Positions 1 through 9,975 are shown, numbered from the stretch's first letter. The stretch is DNA of 47,503 nt from Mariaggregatimicrobium sp964498785 (GCA_964498785.1 CAZCJL010000052.1:1-47503), one strand, 5' to 3'. Notes: generated by a model from the sequence alone, not told the origin. Translations and numbers: made by a program.

Positions 1-40
1 TACAAAAAAATACAATTGCCACTTGCTACCGGACATTTTT

Positions 41-120
41 TGTAAAATGTCATTCCGGGCTTGTCCCGGAATCTCCTAATTATTAAAAATTTAGGGGATT
101 CCTGCATCCGCAGGAATGAC
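41..120 (+). repeat. Dispersed intergenic repeat, copy 1
   Basis: An 80-bp non-coding element made of two hairpins: an inverted pair around TGTCATTCCGGGC/CCCGGAA and one around GGATTCCTGC/GCAGGAATGACA. The same element lies in inverted orientation at 13452-13531. The GCTGAATAGTAAC tail just after it (129-141) recurs near 26054. The rest of the 318 bases before the transketolase gene is AT-rich. I see no gene or clear promoter there. Confidence 0.8.
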
Positions 121-318
121 AGCTCTACGCTGAATAGTAACGATATATCAAATAATTAATTAGAGTCCGGATGAAGCCACTTTTCTGATTTTCTTCTTGA
201 AGATTTTAAAAAAAATGACTATATTTATAGCTGATTGTTTTCGATATCTTACAATTTTAAAAATAATAATTAACACGGATATATCAGCCATTAACTAAAA
301 ACTGTGATCGAGGTAATT

Positions 319-2331
319 ATGAATCATGACAAAAAAACTCAGAATCTTGTAATTAATACAATCCGAACACTTTCTATGGATGCGATTCAGAAAGCGAATT
401 CCGGACATCCGGGATCGGCCATGAGTTTAGCGCCTGTAGCTTTCACCCTGTTTGATGAATTTATGCATTATAATCCCGCAAAACCGTTATGGCCCAATCG
501 TGATCGTTTTGTATTATCTGCAGGTCATGTCTCAATGTTGCAGTATGCAGTGCTGCATCTTACAGGTTACGATATTAAAAAAAAGGATATCGAAAATTTT
601 AGACAGCTCAATAGTATCTGCGCCGGTCATCCGGAATATGGCCGGGCGCCTGGTATAGAATGTACCACAGGGCCATTGGGGCAGGGCGCCGCAACCAGTG
701 TCGGGTTTGCGATTGCGGAAAGGTGGTTGGCACATTATTTTAATAAACCAGGCCATGAAATTATCAATTATAAAACATTCGTTGTTACCGGAGATGGTTG
801 TATGATGGAAGGGATCACCAGCGAAGCCGCCTCACTTGCCGGTCATTTGGGGTTGAATAAGCTTGTTTGGATTTATGACAGTAACAATATCACAATTGAA
901 GGAAAGACGGATCTTGCTTTTAGCGAAGACGTTGCTCTCAGATTTAAGGCTTACAACTGGGCAGTACAAAACGTTGAGGATGCAAACGATTTGGATTTAC
1001 TTAAAACTGCGATTAAAACTGCGACTGATGAGCAAGAAAAGCCATCGTTAGTTATTGTTAAAAGTCATATTGCGTATGGAAGTCCGAACAAACAGGATAG
1101 CGCTGCCGCACATGGTGCACCTCTTGGCGAAGATGAAGTAAAAGCAACAAAGAAATTTTACGGATGGGATTCTGAAGAGAATTTTTACATTCCCGAAGAA
1201 GTAAAAAATTATCGCGAACAGATAATCTCAAAAGGGAAAACAACCGAGGCCGAATGGCAAAAATTATTTGACGTTTATGCAACAAAATATCCTGATTTGG
1301 CAAAAGAATTTGACATGATTCAAAAAGGGGAGTTGCCACTACAATGGGAGAAAAGTTTACCAGAATTTCCTGGTGATGAAAAGGGAGTTGCCAGCAGAGC
1401 TGCGAATGGTAAGGTAATAAATGCAATTACTGCGAAAATACCATGGCTTATTGGAGGTTCGGCTGATCTTGCTCCATCAACGAAAACATTAATTAATGAT
1501 TCTAATTCTTTCTCAAGAACAGTTCAGAATGGACGCAATTTTCATTTTGGCGTCCGTGAACATGCTATGGGTGCTGTTGTTAATGGATTAGTATTAAGTA
1601 AGTTAAGAGCTTATGGATCAACATTTCTTGTTTTTTCCGATTACATGCGTCCATCGATACGGATGGCTGCGATAATGAAAATTCCTGCACTATTCATTTT
1701 TACGCACGATAGCATTGGAGTTGGTGAAGATGGCCCGACGCATCAACCGGTTGAGCACATCGCTTCATTACGAGCCTTGCCAAACATTGATGTGATTCGC
1801 CCCGCTGACGCAAATGAGTGTTCAGCCTTGTGGAAATACATTCTTTCGATCACAGATCGTCCTGTTGCATTGGCGCTAAGTCGGCAAAATTTGCCTACTC
1901 TGGACCGAAAAAAGTATGCTTCAGCAGATGAAGCATTAAAAGGTGGTTATATTCTTGCTGATAGTAATGGCCAGCCGGATATCATTCTCCTTGGAACCGG
2001 ATCGGAAATTCAGTTGTGCATCGCGGCGTATGAAAAATTAAAAAACCAGGGTATTAACGCTCGTGTTGTGAGTATGCCCTGCTGGACGTTATTTGATCGG
2101 CAGTCTGCGGATTATAAAGAGTCAGTTCTGCCAAAGGCCGTAACCGCGCGCATTGCAGTGGAAGCAGGCGTTACAATGGGGTGGACCGATTATACAGGAA
2201 GCAAAGATGCTGTCATCGGTATTGATAATTTTGGAACCTCGGCGCCGCTAAAAGAGGTTATGAAAGAATATGGCTTTACTGTTGATGAAGTGGTAAACGC
2301 GGCTAAAAAACGAATTAATGAACAAAACTAA
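319..2331 (+). CDS. tkt: Transketolase
   Basis: Transfers two-carbon ketol units between sugar phosphates in the non-oxidative pentose phosphate pathway, using thiamine diphosphate and Mg2+ in the cytosol. The protein is about 670 residues, the normal full length. It shows the N-terminal NSGHPGSAMS motif, the ThDP/Mg signature GDGCMMEG with a downstream N-N-I metal ligand region, and the pyrimidine-domain motif GEDGPTHQPVEH. The open frame extends to a GTG at 304, but GAGGT at 310-314 is well placed for the ATG at 319, so I start there. PGI and ribulose-phosphate epimerase follow in the same direction, forming one sugar-phosphate operon. Identification is firm. Confidence 0.97.
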   Translation: MNHDKKTQNLVINTIRTLSMDAIQKANSGHPGSAMSLAPVAFTLFDEFMHYNPAKPLWPNRDRFVLSAGHVSMLQYAVLHLTGYDIKKKDIENFRQLNSICAGHPEYGRAPGIECTTGPLGQGAATSVGFAIAERWLAHYFNKPGHEIINYKTFVVTGDGCMMEGITSEAASLAGHLGLNKLVWIYDSNNITIEGKTDLAFSEDVALRFKAYNWAVQNVEDANDLDLLKTAIKTATDEQEKPSLVIVKSHIAYGSPNKQDSAAAHGAPLGEDEVKATKKFYGWDSEENFYIPEEVKNYREQIISKGKTTEAEWQKLFDVYATKYPDLAKEFDMIQKGELPLQWEKSLPEFPGDEKGVASRAANGKVINAITAKIPWLIGGSADLAPSTKTLINDSNSFSRTVQNGRNFHFGVREHAMGAVVNGLVLSKLRAYGSTFLVFSDYMRPSIRMAAIMKIPALFIFTHDSIGVGEDGPTHQPVEHIASLRALPNIDVIRPADANECSALWKYILSITDRPVALALSRQNLPTLDRKKYASADEALKGGYILADSNGQPDIILLGTGSEIQLCIAAYEKLKNQGINARVVSMPCWTLFDRQSADYKESVLPKAVTARIAVEAGVTMGWTDYTGSKDAVIGIDNFGTSAPLKEVMKEYGFTVDEVVNAAKKRINEQN

Positions 2332-2373
2332 GTGTATCGTCGAATAAGATTGAATTTTATAGGAGAGAACTGC

Positions 2374-4083
2374 ATGGCCAGAGAACACGTTAATAAATAT
2401 AAAAATTATATCGCCAATCTCGGTAAATTTCAGGCAAACATCGATGAAGCGATCGCTCGGTTTTGGGAACAGCACATTATGGCGCGTATTTGGAAACATG
2501 ATCATACCGTATGGAAACCTGATCCCGCGGAAATCACAAATCGATTGGGATGGCTCCATAGCCCGGAAACCACAATGAATGCTTTCGACGAAATTAATGA
2601 ATTTATGACAGATGTAAAAAATAGTGGATTTACCAATGCTCTCCTGTTGGGAATGGGTGGCTCCAGTCTAGCGCCAGAGGTCTTTCAGCTAATTTTTGGC
2701 GTTAACAAAAATGGTTTTTTAGATTTAATGATTTTAGACAGTACTGATCCGGCTGCTGTGCTTGAGTATAAAAATCAATTCGATCCAACGAAAACATTAT
2801 ACATCGTGTCAACGAAATCCGGTGGCACTGTTGAAACACTTTCATTTATGAAATTTTTCTATAATTATGTGCAGAGTGAGCTGGGAGCAGATACGGTTGG
2901 GGAGCACTTTGTCGCAATTACGGATCCCGGAAGTGGGTTGGAAAAAATAGCAAAAAAGCTGAAATTCAGGAAAATATTTCTTAATGATCCAAATATAGGA
3001 GGGCGTTTTTCTGCGTTGTCATTTTTTGGAACAGTACCGGCCGCTCTGGTCGGAGTTGATTTGAAGCAACTGCTCAGTCGAACAAAAATAATGATAGATT
3101 CCTGCTCCGATTCTAAAGTTGATACCTGTTCTCATCTGGGAATTGTTATCGGTGAAATGGCAAAAATCGGCAAAGACAAATTAACTATAATACTTTCAAA
3201 GTCTTTTGCACCATTTGGCGCATGGGCCGAACAATTGATTGCCGAAAGCACCGGAAAAGAAGGCAAGGGGATTTTGCCTGTTACTGGCGAAGAAATTGTT
3301 GATCCCGGATATTATGCGGATGACAGATTATTTATCTATTTGAAAATGAAAGATGAGAATGAACACGATAAAAATGTTGCTTCTTTTAAAAGTGCTGGTC
3401 ACCCGGTTGTTGAAATGACGCTGAATGATGTTTATGATCTTGGCGCTGAGTTCTTCCGTTGGGAAATAGCGACCGCTGTTGCAGGCTGGAGTTTAAACAT
3501 AAATCCATTTGATCAGCCGAATGTGGAGTCAGCAAAAGTACGCGCCCGTGAAATGATGAACTTGTATCGAAAGCAAGGAAAATTGCCAGACGATGAACCT
3601 GCGCTGCAAGAGAAAGGTATCAAATACTATGGAGAAACAAAAGCTGAAAACGTTGGTCAGGCATTTCGCATTTTCTTGTCAAAAGCCAAACCCGGGAAGA
3701 GTTATATCGCATTACAGGCCTATCTAAAACCTTCGGAAGAAATGAATGATGCGTTGCATCAATTACGAACCATTATTCAAAAGGAATTGCATGTCACAAC
3801 GACTCTCGGATATGGCCCCCGATTTCTTCATTCAACGGGGCAGCTTCACAAAGGAGATGCCGGAAATGGATTATTTATACAACTTACAGCAGATATGCCC
3901 CTGGATGCTGCTATTCCTGATGAACCCGGAGAGGAAGCATCGTCAATTTCGTTTGGAATTTTGAAAACTGCCCAGTTTCTGGGCGACCGCCAGGCATTGC
4001 TTGATAATAACAGGCAGGTTATTCGGATTGATCTGGGGCGCGATCCGTTTACATCTATTAAGCGGATTACTGAAATTTTGTGA
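2374..4083 (+). CDS. pgi: Glucose-6-phosphate isomerase, transaldolase/PGI-fusion type but standalone
   Basis: Interconverts glucose-6-phosphate and fructose-6-phosphate. The 569-residue protein carries the PGI signatures LLLGMGGSSLAPEV near residue 90, STKSGGTVET near 145 and GGRFSALS near 205. Overall it resembles the C-terminal PGI half of the bifunctional transaldolase/PGI proteins, which are usually about 950 residues. No transaldolase domain is encoded upstream: the gene begins 42 bases after the transketolase stop. AGGAGA at 2361-2366 supports the ATG at 2374 over an in-frame upstream start. Its stop codon overlaps the region of the next gene's ribosome-binding site. Family assignment is firm; the claim that it derives from the fused type is from recall of the family. 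Confidence 0.93.
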   Translation: MAREHVNKYKNYIANLGKFQANIDEAIARFWEQHIMARIWKHDHTVWKPDPAEITNRLGWLHSPETTMNAFDEINEFMTDVKNSGFTNALLLGMGGSSLAPEVFQLIFGVNKNGFLDLMILDSTDPAAVLEYKNQFDPTKTLYIVSTKSGGTVETLSFMKFFYNYVQSELGADTVGEHFVAITDPGSGLEKIAKKLKFRKIFLNDPNIGGRFSALSFFGTVPAALVGVDLKQLLSRTKIMIDSCSDSKVDTCSHLGIVIGEMAKIGKDKLTIILSKSFAPFGAWAEQLIAESTGKEGKGILPVTGEEIVDPGYYADDRLFIYLKMKDENEHDKNVASFKSAGHPVVEMTLNDVYDLGAEFFRWEIATAVAGWSLNINPFDQPNVESAKVRAREMMNLYRKQGKLPDDEPALQEKGIKYYGETKAENVGQAFRIFLSKAKPGKSYIALQAYLKPSEEMNDALHQLRTIIQKELHVTTTLGYGPRFLHSTGQLHKGDAGNGLFIQLTADMPLDAAIPDEPGEEASSISFGILKTAQFLGDRQALLDNNRQVIRIDLGRDPFTSIKRITEIL

Positions 4084-4097
4084 TTGAGGTGAGTATA

Positions 4098-4769
4098 ATG
4101 ATAATAATTGAACCAGCGATTGTTGCGGCGGATTTATCACGACTGGGCGTCCAGGCAGTGGAGGCCGAAGCGGCGGGCGTTGAATCGCTGCAGGTAGATG
4201 TGATGGATGGTCATTTTTTACCGAATATCACTGTCGGTCCGGGAACCGTAAAAGCATTGCGAAAACTAATTCATTTAAAATTAAATGTCCATTTAATGGT
4301 AAATCAACCGGAGCGCTTTATTCAAAAATTTATTGATTCCGGTGCAGATTGTATCAGTATTCATTTTGAATCATGTCATCGAATTCAAGAAACCATTACG
4401 CAAATTAGAAAACAGGGCGTGTTAGCAGGTATTGCATCGATGCCAGAAACATCGGTTGACAGTATCCGGCACCTTTTCGGCATGGTTGATTATGTTCAAA
4501 TATTGACCGCCAATCCGGTTGTCGAGGAAAGTGTGCGGTTTATCGATACGCAGTTGGAGAAGATCCGATATTTGAAAAGAATTATCGATGAAAATAAATT
4601 CGAAATAAAAATAGGAGCTGATGGCGGAATTGATGCTCAATCAGCTCCTGAAGTTGTAAAAGCCGGCGCTGATATACTTGTGATTGGTAGAAGTATTTAT
4701 CAACAACCCGGCCCTGTTTCGAAAAATATTAATAAAATAAATGACGCAATTGAAAAAGCGATTAAATAG
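4098..4769 (+). CDS. rpe: Ribulose-phosphate 3-epimerase
   Basis: Interconverts ribulose-5-phosphate and xylulose-5-phosphate, completing the transketolase/PGI cluster. The 223-residue TIM-barrel protein has the family motifs VDVMDGHFLPNITVGP, LNVHLMVNQPE with the metal-binding His, SIHFESC and GADGGIDAQS near the C terminus. GAGGTGA at 4086-4092 sets the ATG at 4098; an open GTG at 4080 overlapping the pgi stop is less likely. The gene ends only 3 bases from the stop of the convergent lipoprotein gene, and I see no terminator hairpin between them. Confidence 0.96.
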   Translation: MIIIEPAIVAADLSRLGVQAVEAEAAGVESLQVDVMDGHFLPNITVGPGTVKALRKLIHLKLNVHLMVNQPERFIQKFIDSGADCISIHFESCHRIQETITQIRKQGVLAGIASMPETSVDSIRHLFGMVDYVQILTANPVVEESVRFIDTQLEKIRYLKRIIDENKFEIKIGADGGIDAQSAPEVVKAGADILVIGRSIYQQPGPVSKNINKINDAIEKAIK

Positions 4770-4772
4770 TAC

Positions 4773-5318
4773 TTACGGCATATCAGTTAGTTTTAGCTCA
4801 ACCAGGACTTTAATAGTGCTGTCTGGCATTACTAATTTTGATAACATTTGCGCCGGCGGCATATCAATGTCTGTGATTGTTGAATCATTATTCATCGGAT
4901 CTGTATGCCATTTTTTAATTTGATAAGCCCATCGATACGCCTCGATTTTAGCGGCCTTTTCTGCATAATTTAATGCAAGAGATGGCGTGCGCGCATTTTC
5001 AGGCGGAACTCCTTCTCCAAAGGCTAATATTCTGTCATGCAACTGATCATAACCAGCCTTAACGAGTTGTCTTCGTGCTTCAATATCATTTGGCTGTTCT
5101 TTGAGTGCAATTAATTTTTCTTCGAAAACATACATCAGTGAATCATAATTCATTTCAATTTCATATAACTGACTTTCGTTTTCTCCGGCAATGGAATGTT
5201 CCACTTCGTTTTCAGCTTGCGTCTGTTGTTTCTCTTTTTTATCCTTTGAGCAACTAATGAAGCTTATGAGAACAATGAGATGAAAAATAAGAAATAATGT
5301 TCCTGTTTTACGCCACAT
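4773..5318 (-). CDS. Predicted lipoprotein of unknown function
   Basis: A 181-residue protein with a hydrophobic leader and a lipobox-like end, LISFISC, placing the lipidated Cys at residue 23. A Lys/Glu/Gln-rich linker follows, then a predominantly helical domain with an Ala-rich segment that might form one TPR-like helix pair (NYAEKAAKIEAYRWAYQ). I recognise no enzyme motif. AGGAG sits just before the ATG. It is the last gene of the minus-strand run metK-ahcY-lipoprotein, about 67 bases after ahcY, but nothing ties it functionally to them. Confidence 0.8.
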   Translation of the reverse strand: MWRKTGTLFLIFHLIVLISFISCSKDKKEKQQTQAENEVEHSIAGENESQLYEIEMNYDSLMYVFEEKLIALKEQPNDIEARRQLVKAGYDQLHDRILAFGEGVPPENARTPSLALNYAEKAAKIEAYRWAYQIKKWHTDPMNNDSTITDIDMPPAQMLSKLVMPDSTIKVLVELKLTDMP

Positions 5319-5385
5319 GATAACTCCTTTTTTAAAACAGATAAAAAAGAAATACTGCCGCCAAATTGGCAGTGTACGATTTATT

Positions 5386-6645
5386 TTATGTTCCCATTTC
5401 CCATGATGCGAGATATTTTTTCTGTTCTTCAGTTAGCTCGTCAATTGTAACATTCATGGATTTTAATTTAAGCTTTGCAACCCATTCTTCAATTTCTCTG
5501 GAAACATTGTAGACACGATTCGATAATTTACCGGCATTTTGAATGACGTATTCTGTTGCCAGCGCTTGCGTTGAAAAACTCATATCCATAACCGATGCCG
5601 GATGCCCTTCTGCTGCCGCCAGATTAATCAATCGGCCATCGGCAAGTAAGTTAATTCGCCGACCGTCTTCTAATACATATTGATCAACAAATTGCCGAAC
5701 ATTTTTTCGACACTCTTTTGACATTTCTTTTAATGCAGGAATATCAATTTCCACATTAAAATGGCCAGAGTTAGCGACGATGGCTCCATCGCGCATTAAT
5801 TTAAAATGCTCGGCGCGGATCACGTTAATATCACCGGTTAACGTACAAAACAGATCGGCAATTGGTGCAGCTTTTTCCATTTTCATAACCATGAAACCAT
5901 CCATGGCAGCTTCCAAAGCACGGATTGGTTCGACTTCGGTAACAATGACATTTGCGCCCATTCCTTTACAGCGCATCGCAAAGCCTCGACCACACCAGCC
6001 ATAACCTGCCACAACAACCGTTTTACCGGCCAGTAAAATATCGGTTGCCCTGATAATGCCATCTACAGTGGATTGACCTGTACCATATCGATTATCAAAT
6101 AAATTTTTTGTGGTTGCATCGTTGACTGCAATAACCGGAAATTTTAGCGCGCCGTCTTTTTCCATTGCTCGTAATCGAATCACTCCTGTAGTTGTTTCTT
6201 CCATGCTTCCCAACATTTGTTTTACGAGTTCCGGATAATCAAAATGGATTGTGGATACCAGGTCTGCGCCATCGTCCATTGTTATTTGCGGATTATGTTC
6301 GATAGCTGCATTTATATGTTTATAATAAGTTTCATTATCTTCGCCTTTAATCGCAAAAACCGGTATTTCATAATCTTTCACCAGGGAAGCAGTTACATCG
6401 TCTTGAGTGGAGAGTGGATTTGATGCGCAACAGACTAAATCGGCGCCGCCGGCTTTTAATGTTCGAGCCAGATTTGCTGTTTCCGCGGTAATATGCAAAC
6501 AGGCGGACATTTTTATATCTTTCAGTGGTTTTTCTTTTTCAAATCGTTCACGAACCAGTTTTAACACTGGCATGTCGTTATCAGCCCATTCAATTCTCCG
6601 TTTGCCTTCCGGTGCTAATTCTAAGTTTGCAATATCGTATTTCAC
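5386..6645 (-). CDS. ahcY: Adenosylhomocysteinase (S-adenosyl-L-homocysteine hydrolase)
   Basis: Hydrolyses S-adenosylhomocysteine to adenosine and homocysteine, removing the product inhibitor of methyltransferases. The 419-residue protein is the shorter bacterial/archaeal form. It contains the NAD+-binding segment VVAGYGWCGRG with an acidic residue at the end of the following strand, NDATTKNLFDNRYGTGQS, and NSGHFNVEID. The start is GTG at 6645, supported by a strong AGGAGG just upstream. It follows metK by 118 bases in the same direction, so the pair forms a SAM synthesis/recycling unit. I looked for a SAM or SAH riboswitch in the gap and saw none. Confidence 0.97.
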   Translation of the reverse strand: MKYDIANLELAPEGKRRIEWADNDMPVLKLVRERFEKEKPLKDIKMSACLHITAETANLARTLKAGGADLVCCASNPLSTQDDVTASLVKDYEIPVFAIKGEDNETYYKHINAAIEHNPQITMDDGADLVSTIHFDYPELVKQMLGSMEETTTGVIRLRAMEKDGALKFPVIAVNDATTKNLFDNRYGTGQSTVDGIIRATDILLAGKTVVVAGYGWCGRGFAMRCKGMGANVIVTEVEPIRALEAAMDGFMVMKMEKAAPIADLFCTLTGDINVIRAEHFKLMRDGAIVANSGHFNVEIDIPALKEMSKECRKNVRQFVDQYVLEDGRRINLLADGRLINLAAAEGHPASVMDMSFSTQALATEYVIQNAGKLSNRVYNVSREIEEWVAKLKLKSMNVTIDELTEEQKKYLASWEMGT

Positions 6646-6763
6646 AATTCCTCCTGCATACGTTTCATTATTTCGTAAATTATATTTATTTTCAAGAAAC
6701 TCTCATCTTCATTTTGTATAAAAAGATTACATTGAAGAAGCAGAGTCATAACTAAAATAATTA

Positions 6764-7897
6764 TTATCCAGCAAGCAAATCGACCATATTGGTATTTTCC
6801 CAGGTAAAACTCGCTTCGGACCGGCCGAAATGACCATAAGATGCAGTCTTTTTGTAAATTGGTCGACGCAAGTTCAAATTTTCAATCATTCCCCGTGGGG
6901 TAAGATCAAAATGTTTGCGGATTAATTTTTCAATCTCAGGTTCCGGCATTTTGGACGTGCCATTTGTATCGACTAAAATTGAAACAGGTTCTGCAACGCC
7001 GATCGCATACGCTAATTGAACAGTACATTGTTTCGCTAATTTCGAAGCGACAACATTTTTGGCAACCCATCGTGCGGCGTAAGAAGCAGAACGGTCGACT
7101 TTGGTAGGATCTTTCCCGGAAAAACAGCCTCCGCCATGCGAGGCAAATCCACCATACGTATCAACAATGATTTTTCTGCCGGTTAAGCCTGTATCGCCAT
7201 GCGGGCCTCCAATAACGAAACGACCTGTCGGATTGATATGATAGGTGATTTCATGATCATTTACCAGTTCTGGCGGTAATACTGGTTTTATGACATATTT
7301 AATGATATCCTGCTGGAGTTGTAATAATTTCACATCAGGATTATGTTGGGCAGCAATAACGACTGTGTGTACTCGTTTGGGCTTGCCGTCTTCATATTCT
7401 ATCGATACCTGAGATTTTCCATCGGGTCTCAGATAGGGTAAAATATTTTTCTTTCTGATTTCGGAAAGACGTTTGGTTAATTTATGAGCTAATTGAATTG
7501 GTAACGGCATCAATTCTTCGGTTTCATCGATTGCAAAGCCAAACATTAAGCCCTGGTCACCGGCGCCATCTCGGTCGACGCCCATCGCGATATCAGTCGA
7601 TTGATGGTCGATCGTTGATAAGATGCCACACGTTTCACTATCAAAACCAAAACTCGCATCAATATAGCCAATTTCTTGAACAACATTGCGAACGATTGTC
7701 GGTATATCGACATAAGTCGTTGTGGTGATTTCTCCACCGATTAATGCTAAACCGGTAGTTACAAAAGTTTCGCATGCAACACGACCATTCGGATCGTCTT
7801 TTAAGACAGCATCTAAAACCGCATCTGAAATCTGATCGGCCATTTTGTCCGGATGTCCTTCTGTTACACTTTCAGAAGTAAATAGGTAGGACTTCAT
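6764..7897 (-). CDS. metK: S-adenosylmethionine synthetase
   Basis: Makes S-adenosylmethionine from methionine and ATP. The 377-residue protein has the classic motifs: GHPDKMADQISD at the N terminus, GAGDQGLMFG, GGPHGDTGLTGRKI and GGGCFSGKDPTKVDRSA. Length is normal for the family. GGGAGGTGAC lies directly before the ATG. It sits between the PTS genes (enzyme I ends 53 bases upstream) and ahcY, all on the minus strand. Confidence 0.98.
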   Translation of the reverse strand: MKSYLFTSESVTEGHPDKMADQISDAVLDAVLKDDPNGRVACETFVTTGLALIGGEITTTTYVDIPTIVRNVVQEIGYIDASFGFDSETCGILSTIDHQSTDIAMGVDRDGAGDQGLMFGFAIDETEELMPLPIQLAHKLTKRLSEIRKKNILPYLRPDGKSQVSIEYEDGKPKRVHTVVIAAQHNPDVKLLQLQQDIIKYVIKPVLPPELVNDHEITYHINPTGRFVIGGPHGDTGLTGRKIIVDTYGGFASHGGGCFSGKDPTKVDRSASYAARWVAKNVVASKLAKQCTVQLAYAIGVAEPVSILVDTNGTSKMPEPEIEKLIRKHFDLTPRGMIENLNLRRPIYKKTASYGHFGRSEASFTWENTNMVDLLAG

Positions 7898-7950
7898 AAG
7901 TCACCTCCCATGTAGTATTCGAGTTGTACCTGATTAATATGTATTATTAT

Positions 7951-9708
7951 TTATAGAAAATCACTGTAATTTTTTTTCATGATTTTAAACATAAAATTTT
8001 CAACGCTTTTTGAAGAAGATAACTGTAACACCTTCTCTGCTAATTTCTCGGCCTCCTTAAATGTTGTAGAACGTATGATTGTTTTTATTTCAGGCAGGAC
8101 AGAGGGAGAAACACTGAGTTCATCTAATCCGATACCCAGCAAAATCAAGGTTGCAAGTGGTGAGCCGGCCATTTCACCACACATACCAACCCACACGCCC
8201 TGTTTATGTCCGGCCTGCACAACATCTCTTATTATCCTGAGGACAGAAAGTGGCAAGTTTTTATAGAGATAGGAAATATGTTCATTCCCCCGATCGACAG
8301 CTAAGGTATATTGAATAAGGTCATTGGTACCGATGCTAAGAAAATCTACTTCTTTTGCAATCAAGTCAGCAATAATTGCCGCGGACGGCACTTCAATCAT
8401 AACGCCAAGATCAATATTTTCATCGAACGAAATACGTTCATTTATTAATTCATTTTGAACTTCTGCAATAATTTTTTTTGTTTCAAACACTTCGTCAATA
8501 CAACAAATCATCGGAATTAATATTTTAATATTTCCGATGGTGCTGGCGCGCAAGATAGCTCGCAATTGGGTTTTGAAGATGTCTTTTTGTTCGAGACAGA
8601 ATCGGATAGCACGAAGCCCTAAAAACGGATTTTCTTCATGGGGAATATGAATGCAAAGTGGTTGTTTGTCTCCGCCGATATCCAGCGTTCGGATGATGAC
8701 CGGATTGGGGTGTACTTGTTTTGCTACCTGATAATATTCTTTATACAAATCTTCCTCTGACGGAAGGTCGTTTCGCATCAAATATAAATATTCGGTTCGA
8801 TATAGCCCGATTCCTTTTGCGCCAAAGGTTTTAACCGAATCTACTTCATCAGGGAATTCAAGGTTGGCTGATAGTTCAATATCTTTGCCATCCCGTGTGC
8901 GACAGGGGAGGTCGCGAATTTGCTCAAATCTTTTGGTGAAATTGAGGTACTTTCCCTGATCTTTGCGATAGTTTTCCAGCGTTTCGGTAGATGGATTAAT
9001 AATTACCTCTCCCTTTTTACCATCAACGATGATACGGTCGCCGGTTTTAATCTGATTGCTAAGGTTCATTAATCCGACTACTGCCGGAATTTGCAACGAC
9101 CGAGCCATAATTGCCGCATGAGATGTTTTGCCGCCAAGGTCAGTGACAAATGCCAGCACCAGACGTTTGTTTAATTGGACTGTTTCCAGTGGTGTTAATT
9201 CGCGCGCAAAGATAATGGATTTTTCTGTGATACTGTTGATAAATGATTCTTTTTTTCCTTGAATATTTCGAATCACCCGTCTCTTTACATCTCGAATGTC
9301 GGCAACACGTCCCATGAAGTATTCATCATCAGTCGATTCCAGTAAATTTTGGAATTTCATTAATACAGAGTTGTAAACAAAGTCCGCATTTATTCTCTCT
9401 TTGGTAATTCGCTCAATGGTCTCATCGATAATAAGGCTATCTTCCAGAAGCATCTTGTAAACATTGAACAGCTTTTCACCATCTTCACCAATTTTAATGC
9501 TCGCTTTTCGATGAATTTTTCCGAGTTCATTTTTGGTTTTTGCAATTGCGTTTTTAAATTTATCGATTTCTTTATCAACCGCAGATTGTCTGATTTCATA
9601 TTGCTCAACCTTTATAATATCACCAGAAAGAACGAACGCTTTACCAATTGCAATCCCCGGTGATGCCGCAATACCTTCAAATAGTTGTGCTTCTTTCGTT
9701 GAATCCAT
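7951..9708 (-). CDS. ptsI: PTS enzyme I (phosphoenolpyruvate-protein phosphotransferase)
   Basis: Takes phosphate from phosphoenolpyruvate onto its own histidine and passes it to HPr. The 585-residue protein has the phospho-His motif GGKTSHAAIMARS with His197, a PEP-utiliser swivel domain and a C-terminal TIM barrel with GIGLYRTEYLY, IRTLDIGGDK, SIGTNDLIQY and VGMCGEMAG. The catalytic Cys of the last motif is present. The ATG directly abuts the HPr stop (TAA at 9709-9711), so translation is probably coupled. Confidence 0.97.
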   Translation of the reverse strand: MDSTKEAQLFEGIAASPGIAIGKAFVLSGDIIKVEQYEIRQSAVDKEIDKFKNAIAKTKNELGKIHRKASIKIGEDGEKLFNVYKMLLEDSLIIDETIERITKERINADFVYNSVLMKFQNLLESTDDEYFMGRVADIRDVKRRVIRNIQGKKESFINSITEKSIIFARELTPLETVQLNKRLVLAFVTDLGGKTSHAAIMARSLQIPAVVGLMNLSNQIKTGDRIIVDGKKGEVIINPSTETLENYRKDQGKYLNFTKRFEQIRDLPCRTRDGKDIELSANLEFPDEVDSVKTFGAKGIGLYRTEYLYLMRNDLPSEEDLYKEYYQVAKQVHPNPVIIRTLDIGGDKQPLCIHIPHEENPFLGLRAIRFCLEQKDIFKTQLRAILRASTIGNIKILIPMICCIDEVFETKKIIAEVQNELINERISFDENIDLGVMIEVPSAAIIADLIAKEVDFLSIGTNDLIQYTLAVDRGNEHISYLYKNLPLSVLRIIRDVVQAGHKQGVWVGMCGEMAGSPLATLILLGIGLDELSVSPSVLPEIKTIIRSTTFKEAEKLAEKVLQLSSSKSVENFMFKIMKKNYSDFL

Positions 9709-9975
9709 TTATTCCTCATTAAATTTTAAATTTACCAATTCAACCAGTGCGTTCACTGCATGTTCTTCATCGTCTCCATTTGCCACGATGCGAAGCACAC
9801 TACCCATTTCTGCTGCCAAAGTCATTACACCCATGATGCTTTTACCGTTAACTTCCCGATCATTTTTTGAAACAATGACATCTGATTTGTATTGAGCAGC
9901 AATTTTTACAAATTCGGCTGCTGGTCTTGCATGAAGACCTAATTTATTTTGAATTTTTACTTTTGCTTCTTTCAT
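9709..9975 (-). CDS. ptsH: Phosphocarrier protein HPr
   Basis: Small phosphocarrier between enzyme I and the sugar-specific PTS components. The 88-residue protein has the active-site histidine in LGLHARPAAEF (His15) and a Ser46 in NGKSIMGVMTL, which matches the regulatory serine phosphorylated by HPr kinase in Gram-positive and many other bacteria. No HPr kinase gene lies in this window, so Ser46 regulation is inference. It sits between IID and enzyme I, with 9 bases to IID. Confidence 0.95.
   Translation of the reverse strand: MKEAKVKIQNKLGLHARPAAEFVKIAAQYKSDVIVSKNDREVNGKSIMGVMTLAAEMGSVLRIVANGDDEEHAVNALVELVNLKFNEE

Noticed and set aside
6646..6763. Possible SAM or SAH riboswitch between metK and ahcY, or before metK
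   Set aside because: No conserved stem or core sequence of these riboswitch classes is recognisable in either gap.
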